Assembly: GCA_003169675.1 (NCBI GenBank)
Contig: PNAT01000164.1
Span: forward strand, 1 to 42,933
Source: Acidimicrobiaceae bacterium
Lineage (GTDB): Bacteria; Actinomycetota; Acidimicrobiia; Acidimicrobiales; RAAP-2
Reading direction: 5' to 3'
Length of the DNA stretch: 42,933 nt
The notes below the pieces were generated by a model. That model had not been told where the DNA came from, searched no databases, and worked only from the letters and a program-made list of their open reading frames with translations. Position 1 is the first letter of the stretch, and each line of letters begins with the position of its first letter. Of the stretch, positions 14,718-23,999 are shown piece by piece. The translations under genes and the position numbers were made by a program.

Positions 14718-17700
14718 GTGCGATGCAAGGTGACTGCGGGGGTCGCGGCCCTGCTTATTGGTGGGGCGGCGTTCAGCAACGGAGTGATTGGGGAGCTGCC
14801 GGCTGGGGCAACACCACTTCCGGCGACTACCGCCCCCGACCAGACCAACTCGAGCGTGGTGGCCGCCCTTGCGAGTGCGGCTGCCGGTAACTCCATCAAC
14901 GTGACGGTCACCCTGAAGGACTCTTCAGGTTCAGGCACGGCCATCCCGGGCGCCACCGTGACGGGCTCCCTCACCACCCTTACCGGCACGGGGGTCAATG
15001 GTCCCTTGGTTACTGATGCCAATGGCCACGCCACGTTCACCATCACAAGCACCAGTGGAACGACAAACGGCAAGGTCACGTTCTCGGCCACGGACAACAG
15101 CACCACGCCGCATACGACCCTGTCGAAGACGGCCACCGTGGGCTTCTACCCGGCCAGTGAGGTCAGCAACTCCACAATGACGCAGACGGTCGATTCGGTG
15201 CCCGCCGATGGAACATCCTCGACCACGCTCACCGTGACGCTGAAAGATGGTCCGTCCAGCCCCCTCGCCGGTGTCGCCCTCTCCATCGGGGGAGGAACGA
15301 ATGTCACGTACCAACCCGTCGGTGGATCGGTGACCAACGCCAATGGGGTCGAGGTCTTCTCGGTCGAGGACTCGACCGCTGAGAACATCCATCTGACGGC
15401 GACCGATCCCAACAATGGCGCCGTGATCACCGACCCCACGATCGTGTCGTTCTCGCCCGTGGGTGAGGCGGCGGACTCCACCGTGGTGTCCAGCGAACCC
15501 TCGGTGCCGGCCGACGGGACCACCGCGGCGGCCATCACTGTCAGCCTGATTGCGGCCTCCGGGCCCCTCTCCACCGGGGATACGGTCCAGCTGTCCGAGG
15601 ACACCCTCGGTGAGGCGTCCATAAACGGGCACCCGGCCGGCGCCTCGGCCACCATGACCGCTGGTTCAAACGGCGTGGCTGCCTTCTCGGTCACCGATGC
15701 CTCGGCCCAGGGGGTCACCTTCACGGCTGCTGACGTGACGACGGGGGTGACGATCACGGAAACAGCATCGGTCAATTTCCTTCCGGGCCCGCTCTATCAG
15801 GCCAACTCGAGCGTTACCTCCGAACCTAGTTCGGTGCGAGCGGACGGAGTGACCTCCTCCACCATCAACGTGTTGCTCGAAGATGCCAAGCATCAGCCGA
15901 TCGCCGGCAAGAGTGTGACGCTGGGGGCGACCGGGAGCGCCGTCGTGTCGGGCAATCCGAAAACCACCAGTTCGGCGGGCGTGGCCACATTCACGGTGAC
16001 CGACACCGTGGTCGAGACATCGACTATGACGGCGACCGACGTCACGGACTCCATCGTCCTGACCTCGACCGCCACCGTTGCCTTCGTGACCGGGCCGGCA
16101 TCCTCCTCCAACTCCTCGGCGGCGGTAGCCAATGCGGTGCAAGCGGCTGACGGCAGCCTCGACACCATCACGCTCACCTTCGAGGACGCTCAGGGGCACC
16201 CGGTTTCTGGCGATCAGGTGTCATTGTCCGCCCAGAACGGCCATTCGAGCCTCACCGTGGAGGGAGCATCCCCTCCGGTCAGTTCGGGACCGACCAACTC
16301 ACTCGGGCAGATCAAATTCAGCGTGAGCGACACCCACGCCGAGCTGGTCGGCTACTCGGCGTTCGACACGACTTCGGGGGTCACCCTTGTCCACATCGGA
16401 GTCAACTTTGTGGCCGGGGGTCCCAGCGCCACGAAGTCGACTGTGGTGGCGTCCCCGACGTCGGTCAAAGCGACGACGGGGACCTCGACGGTGACGGTCA
16501 CCGCGCTGGACGCAAACTCAAATCCCCTGTCGGGCGCCACCGTGACGCTCACACCTACCCCGAGCGCCACGGTGACCGGCACAGGAGGCACCGCCACCAC
16601 GAACGGGGCCGGTGTGGCCACCTACTCGGTGCAGGACACAACGGCGGAGTCGGTGCAGTTCTCTGCCTCAATCTCGGCCACGGTGACCCACACCGGGACC
16701 GGAGGCATCACCAGTGTCGAGACGGCCACGCCGGTGACCTCGCCCACTGTGGCCTTTACCGGGCCGACCAACGCGGCGAACTCCACCATCGTGGCGACCC
16801 CAGCATCGGTGCCCGCCGATGGCTCGTCGACCGCGACCGTTCTTGTCACCCTGAAGGACGTCAACGGGAACCCGGTGGCCGGCAGCACGGTCCACCTCTC
16901 CCCGGGCAGCGGGAGCTCCGTCATCACCGGCAGTGGATCCTCGGGCCAGAGTGGCCCGTCGGGTCCCAATGGGCAGGTGGAATTCACCGTATCTGATCTC
17001 AATGTGGAGAGCGTCGCTTACACCGCCACCGACATCACCGACAGCGTCACCCTGGCCGCCACGGTGACCGTCGGCTTCACCGGCCAGCCCAGCACGGCCA
17101 CGTCGACGGTGGTGCCCAATGTCAACACGTTGGAGGTCGGGGGTACGGTCCACATCACGGTGACCCTGCGGGATCGCAACTCCAATCCGGTCAGCGGGAA
17201 GAATGTCTTCGTCCAGGGCCTCAATGGGGTCGGCGGCTCCTCCAGCGCGGTGGTCACCACGGTCCAGGCGGTGACCGACGGGAACGGAGTGGCCACCTTC
17301 ACGGCCACCGATTCCACTCCGGAAACGGTGACGTTCCAGGCCACCGATGTGACCGACTCCATCAACTTCCCCGATTCGAGCGCGCAACAGGTGACCTTCA
17401 CGGCGGCCCCGACCGAGGCGACGACCTCCACCGTTGTCGCCAGTCCTTCGTCTGTGCCGGCCGACGGGACCACGAGTTCGACCATCACAGTCACGCTGAC
17501 CGACGGTTCGGGCAACCCGATCCTCATCTCGGGGGACCATGTGACGCTGAGTCAGGGCGCCGGAATGCACGCCACCATCGGTGCTGGGTCCCCCGGTACC
17601 AATACGAACCAGGAGGTCTTCCCGGTCACCGATCTCTTTCCCGAGTCGGTGGTGTTCACCGCCACGGACGCCCACAGTGTGGTGATCAACGAGCGACCCA

Positions 17701-19922
17701 CGGTGACCTTCACGCCCTCGGCTTCAGAAGCCTCGAATTCGACGGTGGCCACGTCGGCCGCCAATGTCCCCGCTGACGGATCGACTGCCGCCACCATCAC
17801 GGTGACGCTCAAGAACAAGCTGGGCAGTCCGATCGTCGGCCACACGGTGCACCTGGCCGCGTCCGGCGGGAGCCACGCCACCATCACGCCGCAGGCATCC
17901 GCGCCCCTGACCACGACCACGGCGACCACCGGCACCGGCGGTGTGGCCACGTTCGCGGTGACCGACAACCACGCCACAGGCGAGTCGGTGACCTTCAGCG
18001 CTTCGGACACGACCGATGGCATTCCGGTGATCCAGACCGCTGTGGTCGACTTCACGCCGCCACCCTCGGAAGCCTCGAATTCGACCGTCTTCGTGTCGCC
18101 ACCGTCGGTGCCCTCCGATGGGACCTCGGCCGCCACGGTGACGGTGACCTTGAAGAACACCTCGGATGTGCCAATCAACGGTGACACCGTCTCGCTGTCG
18201 GCCACCGGCGCCAACTCAGCCACCCAGGTGTCCGTGGGAGGCACGGTCAGCGGCGGCGACGGGACCGCCGGCCAGGTTGTCTTCTCCGTGACCGACGCCA
18301 CCGCACAGACGGTGACCTACAACGTGACCGACACCACGGTGTCGGTCACCCTCGATCTTCAGGCCTCGATCATCTTCCATCTACCATCGACCGAGGCGGC
18401 CGATTCCACCGTGGTGGCATCACCGACGACGGTGCCGGGTAACGGGGCCACACTGAGCACAATCACCGTCACCCTGCTCAACAACGGATCGACCCCGGTG
18501 GCCGGGGCCAATGTCACCCTGGCTTCCAGCTCGACGAACACCAGCATCCACGCCTCATCATCGAGCACCAACACCAGCGGTGTGGTGACGTTCACCGTGT
18601 CCGACACGGTGGCCGAAATCGTCACCCTCACCGCGACCGACACCACCAACACCGTCACCATCAACCAGAAGCCCGCGGTGACCTTTACCTCGGCACCGAC
18701 GGAAGCCCAGAGCTCGACCGTGGTGGCCACTCCTACGACGGTCCCCAACGATGGCGTCTCCCAGGCCACGGTGACGGTCACGTTGTTGTTGGGCAGCTCC
18801 CCCCAGGTCGGGCACACCGTGCACCTGGGCGTCCCCGCCGGCTCCCATGCCGTGCTCAACCACGCCACGTCGCCCACCGGAGCGAACGGGCAGACGTCGT
18901 TCGTCGTCACCGACCTCTCGGCCGAAGCGGTCACCTTCACTGCTACCGACACGACGACGTCCATCGTGCTGCCCAGCACACCGACGGTCACCTTTGCGGT
19001 CCCGATACCGGCGGTGTCGGGATTGAGCTCATCGACCGGGCCGACCGCGGGTGGAACCACGGTCACGGTCGTCGGCTCGGGGTTCGTCGCCGGCGACTCC
19101 GTCTTCTTCGGTCCCACCCGGGCCACCATTTTGGTCCTGAACCCCGCCAGCGTGGTGGTGGCATCGCCGCCGGCCCCCGCCGGCGCAGTCGATGTCACGG
19201 TCATCGGTGCCGGCGGCACGAGCGCTCTCTCGGCGGCTGACCGCTTCACGTATCTGGCGCCGGTGCCGCCACCCACGTCCACTGACTGCAGTTCGAATCT
19301 GCCCAGCGGGTTCGTCGTCGGGATGGCCACCACCCAGGACGGCAACGGGTACTGGATCGTCGACTCCGCCGGAGACGTGGTGGCAGAGGGGGATGCTCGC
19401 TGCTACGGAGCCTTGAGCGGGGTGACCCTGAACCGACCCGTGGTCGGCATCACGGCCGATCTGGCGACCGGCGGTTACTGGCTGGTGGCCTCCGACGGCG
19501 GGATCTTCGGTTTCAACGCGCCCTTCATGGGCTCCACCGGCGGTTTGGCGCTCAACAAGCCCATCGTCGGGATCGCCGTCACGTCTGACGGCGGGGGCTA
19601 CTGGCTGGCCGCTTCCGACGGCGGGGTGTTCACCTTCGGCGATGCCCGGTTCTACGGGAGCACCGGCAGCATCGTCCTCAACAAGCCCGTGGTCGGGATC
19701 ATCGCTGACAACACCACCGGCGGTTACTGGGAGATCGCCACTGACGGAGGTGTGTTCAGCTTCAACGCACCGTTCCTGGGCTCGACCGGAGCGATCACCC
19801 TCAACCGACCGATCGATGGAGGTTCCGCCATGCCCAACGGCGACGGGTATCGGTTCGTGGCCTCCGACGGCGGCATTTTCGACTTTGGTGCTCCCTTCGA
19901 GGGATCGGCGGTGGCGCCATGA
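14718..19922 (+). CDS. giant exported protein: 13 Ig-like domains, one IPT/TIG domain, C-terminal 41-residue repeats
   Basis: About 1734 residues. The GTG at 14718 gives a short signal peptide (MRCKVTAGVAALLIGGAAFSN) and is preceded by AAGGGGGG; an open frame further upstream from 14637 adds a non-signal leader. After the signal come 13 Big_1/invasin-type Ig repeats of about 100-115 residues (44 to about 1430). Each has the pattern STVVASPxSVPADGTT, VTVTLKD, G-ATFTVTDT and VTFTATD. One IPT/TIG domain (about 1432-1514) and five 41-residue GYWLVASDGG repeats (1524-1734) follow. No LPxTG, GPI-like or C-terminal membrane anchor is seen. It is the first gene of a four-gene operon and probably forms a long surface or extracellular fibre. 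Function is inferred only from architecture. Confidence 0.88.
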   Translation: MRCKVTAGVAALLIGGAAFSNGVIGELPAGATPLPATTAPDQTNSSVVAALASAAAGNSINVTVTLKDSSGSGTAIPGATVTGSLTTLTGTGVNGPLVTDANGHATFTITSTSGTTNGKVTFSATDNSTTPHTTLSKTATVGFYPASEVSNSTMTQTVDSVPADGTSSTTLTVTLKDGPSSPLAGVALSIGGGTNVTYQPVGGSVTNANGVEVFSVEDSTAENIHLTATDPNNGAVITDPTIVSFSPVGEAADSTVVSSEPSVPADGTTAAAITVSLIAASGPLSTGDTVQLSEDTLGEASINGHPAGASATMTAGSNGVAAFSVTDASAQGVTFTAADVTTGVTITETASVNFLPGPLYQANSSVTSEPSSVRADGVTSSTINVLLEDAKHQPIAGKSVTLGATGSAVVSGNPKTTSSAGVATFTVTDTVVETSTMTATDVTDSIVLTSTATVAFVTGPASSSNSSAAVANAVQAADGSLDTITLTFEDAQGHPVSGDQVSLSAQNGHSSLTVEGASPPVSSGPTNSLGQIKFSVSDTHAELVGYSAFDTTSGVTLVHIGVNFVAGGPSATKSTVVASPTSVKATTGTSTVTVTALDANSNPLSGATVTLTPTPSATVTGTGGTATTNGAGVATYSVQDTTAESVQFSASISATVTHTGTGGITSVETATPVTSPTVAFTGPTNAANSTIVATPASVPADGSSTATVLVTLKDVNGNPVAGSTVHLSPGSGSSVITGSGSSGQSGPSGPNGQVEFTVSDLNVESVAYTATDITDSVTLAATVTVGFTGQPSTATSTVVPNVNTLEVGGTVHITVTLRDRNSNPVSGKNVFVQGLNGVGGSSSAVVTTVQAVTDGNGVATFTATDSTPETVTFQATDVTDSINFPDSSAQQVTFTAAPTEATTSTVVASPSSVPADGTTSSTITVTLTDGSGNPILISGDHVTLSQGAGMHATIGAGSPGTNTNQEVFPVTDLFPESVVFTATDAHSVVINERPTVTFTPSASEASNSTVATSAANVPADGSTAATITVTLKNKLGSPIVGHTVHLAASGGSHATITPQASAPLTTTTATTGTGGVATFAVTDNHATGESVTFSASDTTDGIPVIQTAVVDFTPPPSEASNSTVFVSPPSVPSDGTSAATVTVTLKNTSDVPINGDTVSLSATGANSATQVSVGGTVSGGDGTAGQVVFSVTDATAQTVTYNVTDTTVSVTLDLQASIIFHLPSTEAADSTVVASPTTVPGNGATLSTITVTLLNNGSTPVAGANVTLASSSTNTSIHASSSSTNTSGVVTFTVSDTVAEIVTLTATDTTNTVTINQKPAVTFTSAPTEAQSSTVVATPTTVPNDGVSQATVTVTLLLGSSPQVGHTVHLGVPAGSHAVLNHATSPTGANGQTSFVVTDLSAEAVTFTATDTTTSIVLPSTPTVTFAVPIPAVSGLSSSTGPTAGGTTVTVVGSGFVAGDSVFFGPTRATILVLNPASVVVASPPAPAGAVDVTVIGAGGTSALSAADRFTYLAPVPPPTSTDCSSNLPSGFVVGMATTQDGNGYWIVDSAGDVVAEGDARCYGALSGVTLNRPVVGITADLATGGYWLVASDGGIFGFNAPFMGSTGGLALNKPIVGIAVTSDGGGYWLAASDGGVFTFGDARFYGSTGSIVLNKPVVGIIADNTTGGYWEIATDGGVFSFNAPFLGSTGAITLNRPIDGGSAMPNGDGYRFVASDGGIFDFGAPFEGSAVAP
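14847..19008 (+). repeat. array of 13 Ig-like (Big_1-type) coding repeats
   Basis: Thirteen in-frame units of about 300-345 bp each begin near an (N/D/T)ST-VV motif followed by VPADG(T/S). Units 2, 3, 7, 9 and 10 are closest to the consensus; 1, 5, 6 and 8 are the most diverged. DNA identity between neighbours is modest, so the array is old rather than freshly amplified. Confidence 0.85.
19305..19919 (+). repeat. five C-terminal 41-residue repeats of the first giant protein
   Basis: The unit is NKPVVGIA-x6-GGYWLVASDGGVF-x-F-x5-F-x-GSTG-x3-L. Two forms alternate: one with DGxGYW and FGDARFYGS, the other with TGGYW and FNAPFxGS, giving an ~82-residue super-repeat. Cys1524 and Cys1562 flank the first unit. 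The same repeat ends the next gene. Confidence 0.85.
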
Positions 19923-19984
19923 ACCGCCTACGGCGGAACCGCACGCATCATTCGACGCACCTTCCTGACAGAAAAGGACACGCC

Positions 19985-22900
19985 ATGCACTCCCCAATCC
20001 GCGCCACGCGGGTGTTCACTGCCGCGGTGCTCGCCGGGGCGGGTCTCATGACGGTCGCCCCCGGTGCGCTCTGGGGTGCTGCGCAGATGGCCTCGGCCAC
20101 ATTGCGCCCCCACATCACGGCCCCGTTCCCCCTCGAGTACGTGGCCGACAGTGGCGCCGCTGCACTCGACGAGGTGAACCCGGTCACCGGGAGCGTTGTC
20201 AGCCAGATCCTCGTGGGGGCCGACCCCTATGCCGTGGCGGTGACCCCCGACGGGTCCACCGCGTGGGTGGTCGACAAGACCGGGGACGCCATCTACCCGA
20301 TCACGGTGGCCACCGGTTCCGTCGGCACCGCGGTGCCGGTCGGCAGCTCGCCCGAGGCCATCGCCATCACCCCCGACGGGACGATGGCCTTCGTCGCCAA
20401 TTCGGTGGCCACTGGGGGCTCGGGGACCGTGACGCCCGTCCAGCTGAGCTCGACCGGGACCGGAGTGGCGCTGACCCCGATCCAGATCGGTGGTTCGCAG
20501 TCCCAGCCGGCGGCCATTGCCGTCACCCCCAATGGCAAGACGGCGTACGTGGCCGACCACGGGCAGGGCCAGGTCGTCCCCATCACGGTCTCGACGCTGA
20601 AGGCGGGTTCCCCCATCCTCATCGGCAGCGGCTCGGATCCCCAGGCCCTGGCCATCACCCCTGACGGCACCACCCTCCTTGTCGTGGCCGACGGCAACAA
20701 CGCCGTGGTGCCCGTGCCCACGGCGACCAATTCGCCCGGAACCGCTATCACGGTGGGTTCCAATCCTGATGCCATTGCCATAAACCCCACCGGCACGCTG
20801 GCCTACGTGCCCAACTTCTCGTCCAACAACGTGACTCCGATCACCATTGTCGCCGGCGCCGGAACCGCCCAGACCCCCTTCAACGTGGGACAGAAGCCGA
20901 CCGGGGTGGCCTTCAGCCCTGACGGCACCAAGGCGTACGTCACCAACTTTGCCGATGGGTCGATCACCCCGGTCACCGTGACCTCGTCCTCGGGCAGCCC
21001 GGGGACGGCCGATCCGCTCCCTCCGGGTCCGCCCGCCCAGTCATCCCCACCGTCGCATCCCGCTGGGCTGACCTACGTGCCCGATGAGGGGCCGATCGCC
21101 CACCTGGCGGTGGGACTGGCCGAGGCCGGTTCACCGACCACCTTCGACGCCAGTGGGTCGACTGCCGGCTCCACGGCGATCGCCTCGTACGCCTTCTCGT
21201 TCGGTGATGGGTCCGCCGTGATCAGTTCTTCCAGCTCCGCCCAGAGCCATACCTACCAATTGGCGGGCACATACACGGCGTCGGTGACAGTGACCGATGC
21301 CGACGGTATATCGACGAGCTCGATCTTCACCGGGCAGACAGCCAGTGGCAATGCCATTCTGGCTTCTGGCGGTGCGCCCGAAGCCATGGTCACCAGCACG
21401 TTCAGCGTGCAGGCCGCCACATCGGCCGCGCTTCCGGTGGCCTACATCGCCGATGCGGGAAGTGGCCGGGTGACTCCGATGGCGGTGGTGGCCAACGTGG
21501 CCGGCACACCGATTACCTTCTCCGGTCCCTCGGCCCCCGACGCGGTGGCCGTCACCCCTGACGGCAACACAGCGATCCTGGCCGACAAGGCCTCGTCGAA
21601 GTTGCGCCTCATCGACACCGGGTTCAACGCGTCGCTGGGCAGCCTCACCGTGGGCTCCGAGCCGTTGGCCCTGGCCATCAGCCCCGATGGTTCGAAGACC
21701 TACGTGGCCGATGCCGGGAGCGCCCAGGTGTCGATCGTCAACCTCATCACCCGCTCCGTCACCTCGGTCACCGTCGGCACCAGCCCGGCGGCGGTGGCGT
21801 TCACCCCCGATGGCTCGCTGGCCTTCGTGGCCAATTCGGGTGATGGCACCGTGTCAGTGATCGACGTCACGAGCGGTGCCGTCGTCAACACGCTCAACCT
21901 GGGCGCGGCGACCAGCCCCGTCGCGCTGGCCGTCACCCCGAACGGCACCACGGTGTGGGTGGCCGAAGCCGGACCCGGCGCCGTGCTCCCACTCACCGTG
22001 GCGGCCGCATCGAGCGGGCAGACCGCCATCGGCAGCCCCACCTCGGTGGGTGTCGATCCAGACGCTCTGGCCATCACGCCGAACGGCCGGGGTCTCCTGG
22101 TCGCCAACGGAGGCTCAGGCACCGTGACGCCAATCGGGATCTCCGCCGCACCGACTGTGGGGAGCCCAGTCACTATCGGCACCGTCGCCCTCCCCACCTC
22201 GGGTACCCCGACCGGGCTGGCGGTGACCCCAGACGGCACCACGCTGTTGGTCACCGACTCGCACAACAACACGGTTGACCAGTTCACGATCACCACCAGT
22301 GGTGGCACCGCATCACTCGCCGTCGGCCCCCATCTGGTGTTGTCAAGCGGCGACGCGCCGGCCGGGGTGGCCATCGTCCCCGACCTGCACCCCATTGCCT
22401 CGTTCTCCGTCAGCCCGGCCCTGGCCCCGTCGGATACCGTCTTCGACGCCAGCGGGTCGGTCGGGCCATCCTCGGCCATCGTGAGCTACGCCTGGACCTT
22501 CGGGGATGGGCAGAGCGCCACCACCACGACCGACTCGGAAAGCCACCTGTACGCCAACCCGGGCACCTACACCGCCTCGGTGATCGAGACCGATGCTGAC
22601 GGTGGTTCGACCACGCCCATCTTCACCGGTCAGACGGTCAGTGCGTCGGGGGGCCCGACGGCGGGATTCTCCCAGACGTTCACCATCAACCCTCCGGCCG
22701 GACCACCGGTGATCACCAGCGTGAGCCCTCCGACCGTGTCCACCACGGGTGGCCCGACGTTCACCATCACCGGAACCGGTTTCTCGGGGACGACCGTGGT
22801 TGACTTCGGCAACACGCCGGGCACCATCACCCAGGTGACGGCGACCACCATCACCGTGGTGGCGCCGCCGGGGTCACCGGGCATCGTCGATCTCTCCGTG

Positions 22901-23989
22901 ACCACACCCGGGGGGACCAGCGTGCCCACTCCGGCTGACCGGGTCACCTATGTGTCGAGACCGGTTCTCTCGGGTGTCCGTCCCGACACCGGTCCGATTT
23001 CGGGGGGGACCATCATCGCCTTGACCGGCTCCAATTTCACCGGCGCCTCGACCTTGACCATCGGCGGCAGGACCGCGCAGATCCTCTCGGCATCGTCCAC
23101 CGAGATCACTGCCGTGACCCCGGCCAACCCCGCCGGCCCGGCCGATGTGGTGGTGACCCAGCAGGGCATCTCCAGTGCCCCCGTTGCATTCACCTACGTG
23201 GTACCGGTGTCGGGTGGTGTCGGAGGATGCTCCTCGACGCTACCCGGGCCAATGGTCGGCATGGCGCTGACCTCAGATGGCGGCGGGTACTGGATTGTCA
23301 ACGCGGCGGGACAGATTGCCAACCGGGGCGATGCCCTGTGCTACGGGTCGATGTCCGGCACCGCGCTCAACAAGCCCATCGTCGGCATCACCCTCGATCC
23401 GCTCACCGGTGGGTACTGGTTGGTGGCCTCCGACGGGGGCGTCTTCTCCTTCGACGCTACGTTCCTCGGATCGACCGGTGACATCGTGCTCAACAAGCCG
23501 GTGGTGGGATTGGCAGCCACTCCGTCGGGGAACGGCTACCTGTTCGTGGCCTCCGACGGGGGAGTGTTCAGCTACGGCGACGCGCGGTTCTATGGCTCCA
23601 CCGGGTCGCTGACCCTCAACAAGCCCGTGGTCGGCATGGCCCTCACCCCCGATGGCGGCGGCTATTGGCTGGCTGCGTCCGACGGGGGGGTCTTCACGTT
23701 CGGCGACGCGGTATTCCAGGGGTCCATGGGGTCCACGCCCCTCAATCGGCCCGTCGTCGGCATCGCCGAGGACCAGGCCACCGGTGGCTACTGGATGGTG
23801 GCTTCCGACGGCGGCATCTTCTCCTTCGACGCGTCGTTCCTCGGATCAACCGGGGGGATCCGACTCAATCAGCCCATCATCGCCATGACGGCCAACGTCA
23901 CCGGAGACGGCTACGCCTTCATCGCCGCCGATGGCGGCGTGTTCAACTTCGGCACCCTGCCCTTCTTCGGTTCGGGGGTCTCGCCGTGA
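19985..23989 (+). CDS. giant exported protein: two YVTN beta-propellers, two PKD, two IPT/TIG domains, C-terminal 41-residue repeats
   Basis: About 1334 residues. ATG 19985 is preceded by AAAAGGA and starts a signal peptide (MHSPIRATRVFTAAVLAGAG). An ATGA overlap start at 19919 would bury this signal behind a 22-residue leader and is less likely. Domain order: propeller 1 (about 50-345, repeats like PYAVAVTPDGSTAWVVD), PKD 1 (about 370-450, FSFGDGSA), propeller 2 (about 480-800), PKD 2 (about 800-885, AWTFGDGQS), two IPT/TIG domains (about 907-1075), then six 41-residue GYWLVASDGG repeats (1082-1334). Propeller and PKD are therefore duplicated as a unit. All parts are typical extracellular binding or scaffolding folds. 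It is 62 bp after the first giant gene and has the same C-terminal domain. Confidence 0.88.
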   Translation: MHSPIRATRVFTAAVLAGAGLMTVAPGALWGAAQMASATLRPHITAPFPLEYVADSGAAALDEVNPVTGSVVSQILVGADPYAVAVTPDGSTAWVVDKTGDAIYPITVATGSVGTAVPVGSSPEAIAITPDGTMAFVANSVATGGSGTVTPVQLSSTGTGVALTPIQIGGSQSQPAAIAVTPNGKTAYVADHGQGQVVPITVSTLKAGSPILIGSGSDPQALAITPDGTTLLVVADGNNAVVPVPTATNSPGTAITVGSNPDAIAINPTGTLAYVPNFSSNNVTPITIVAGAGTAQTPFNVGQKPTGVAFSPDGTKAYVTNFADGSITPVTVTSSSGSPGTADPLPPGPPAQSSPPSHPAGLTYVPDEGPIAHLAVGLAEAGSPTTFDASGSTAGSTAIASYAFSFGDGSAVISSSSSAQSHTYQLAGTYTASVTVTDADGISTSSIFTGQTASGNAILASGGAPEAMVTSTFSVQAATSAALPVAYIADAGSGRVTPMAVVANVAGTPITFSGPSAPDAVAVTPDGNTAILADKASSKLRLIDTGFNASLGSLTVGSEPLALAISPDGSKTYVADAGSAQVSIVNLITRSVTSVTVGTSPAAVAFTPDGSLAFVANSGDGTVSVIDVTSGAVVNTLNLGAATSPVALAVTPNGTTVWVAEAGPGAVLPLTVAAASSGQTAIGSPTSVGVDPDALAITPNGRGLLVANGGSGTVTPIGISAAPTVGSPVTIGTVALPTSGTPTGLAVTPDGTTLLVTDSHNNTVDQFTITTSGGTASLAVGPHLVLSSGDAPAGVAIVPDLHPIASFSVSPALAPSDTVFDASGSVGPSSAIVSYAWTFGDGQSATTTTDSESHLYANPGTYTASVIETDADGGSTTPIFTGQTVSASGGPTAGFSQTFTINPPAGPPVITSVSPPTVSTTGGPTFTITGTGFSGTTVVDFGNTPGTITQVTATTITVVAPPGSPGIVDLSVTTPGGTSVPTPADRVTYVSRPVLSGVRPDTGPISGGTIIALTGSNFTGASTLTIGGRTAQILSASSTEITAVTPANPAGPADVVVTQQGISSAPVAFTYVVPVSGGVGGCSSTLPGPMVGMALTSDGGGYWIVNAAGQIANRGDALCYGSMSGTALNKPIVGITLDPLTGGYWLVASDGGVFSFDATFLGSTGDIVLNKPVVGLAATPSGNGYLFVASDGGVFSYGDARFYGSTGSLTLNKPVVGMALTPDGGGYWLAASDGGVFTFGDAVFQGSMGSTPLNRPVVGIAEDQATGGYWMVASDGGIFSFDASFLGSTGGIRLNQPIIAMTANVTGDGYAFIAADGGVFNFGTLPFFGSGVSP
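23237..23986 (+). repeat. six C-terminal 41-residue repeats of the second giant protein
   Basis: Same unit as at 19305-19919 (NKPVVGxA...GGYWLVASDGGVFSF...FxGSTG), with six copies. Cys1082 and Cys1119 flank the first copy with almost the same spacing (37 against 38) as in the first protein. Both proteins end in F-x-GS-x-V-x-P. Confidence 0.85.
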
Positions 23990-23999
23990 CGGGAGACCC

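Noticed and set aside
14931-18301. Several long minus-strand frames under the Ig array
   Set aside because: They follow the Thr/Val/Gly repeat codons in antisense; the plus-strand reading has a signal peptide and recognisable domains.
14847-19008. Tandem repeats as a CRISPR or satellite array
   Set aside because: The repeats are ~320 bp, in frame and diverged, with no short identical spacers; they encode Ig domains.
19919-19985. ATGA-overlap start for the second giant protein
   Set aside because: It would place a 22-residue charged leader before an obvious signal peptide; ATG 19985 has its own AAAAGGA.
19700-23989. Cell-wall sorting signal (LPxTG) or C-terminal membrane anchor on the giant proteins
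   Set aside because: Both proteins end inside the 41-residue repeats without a hydrophobic tail.
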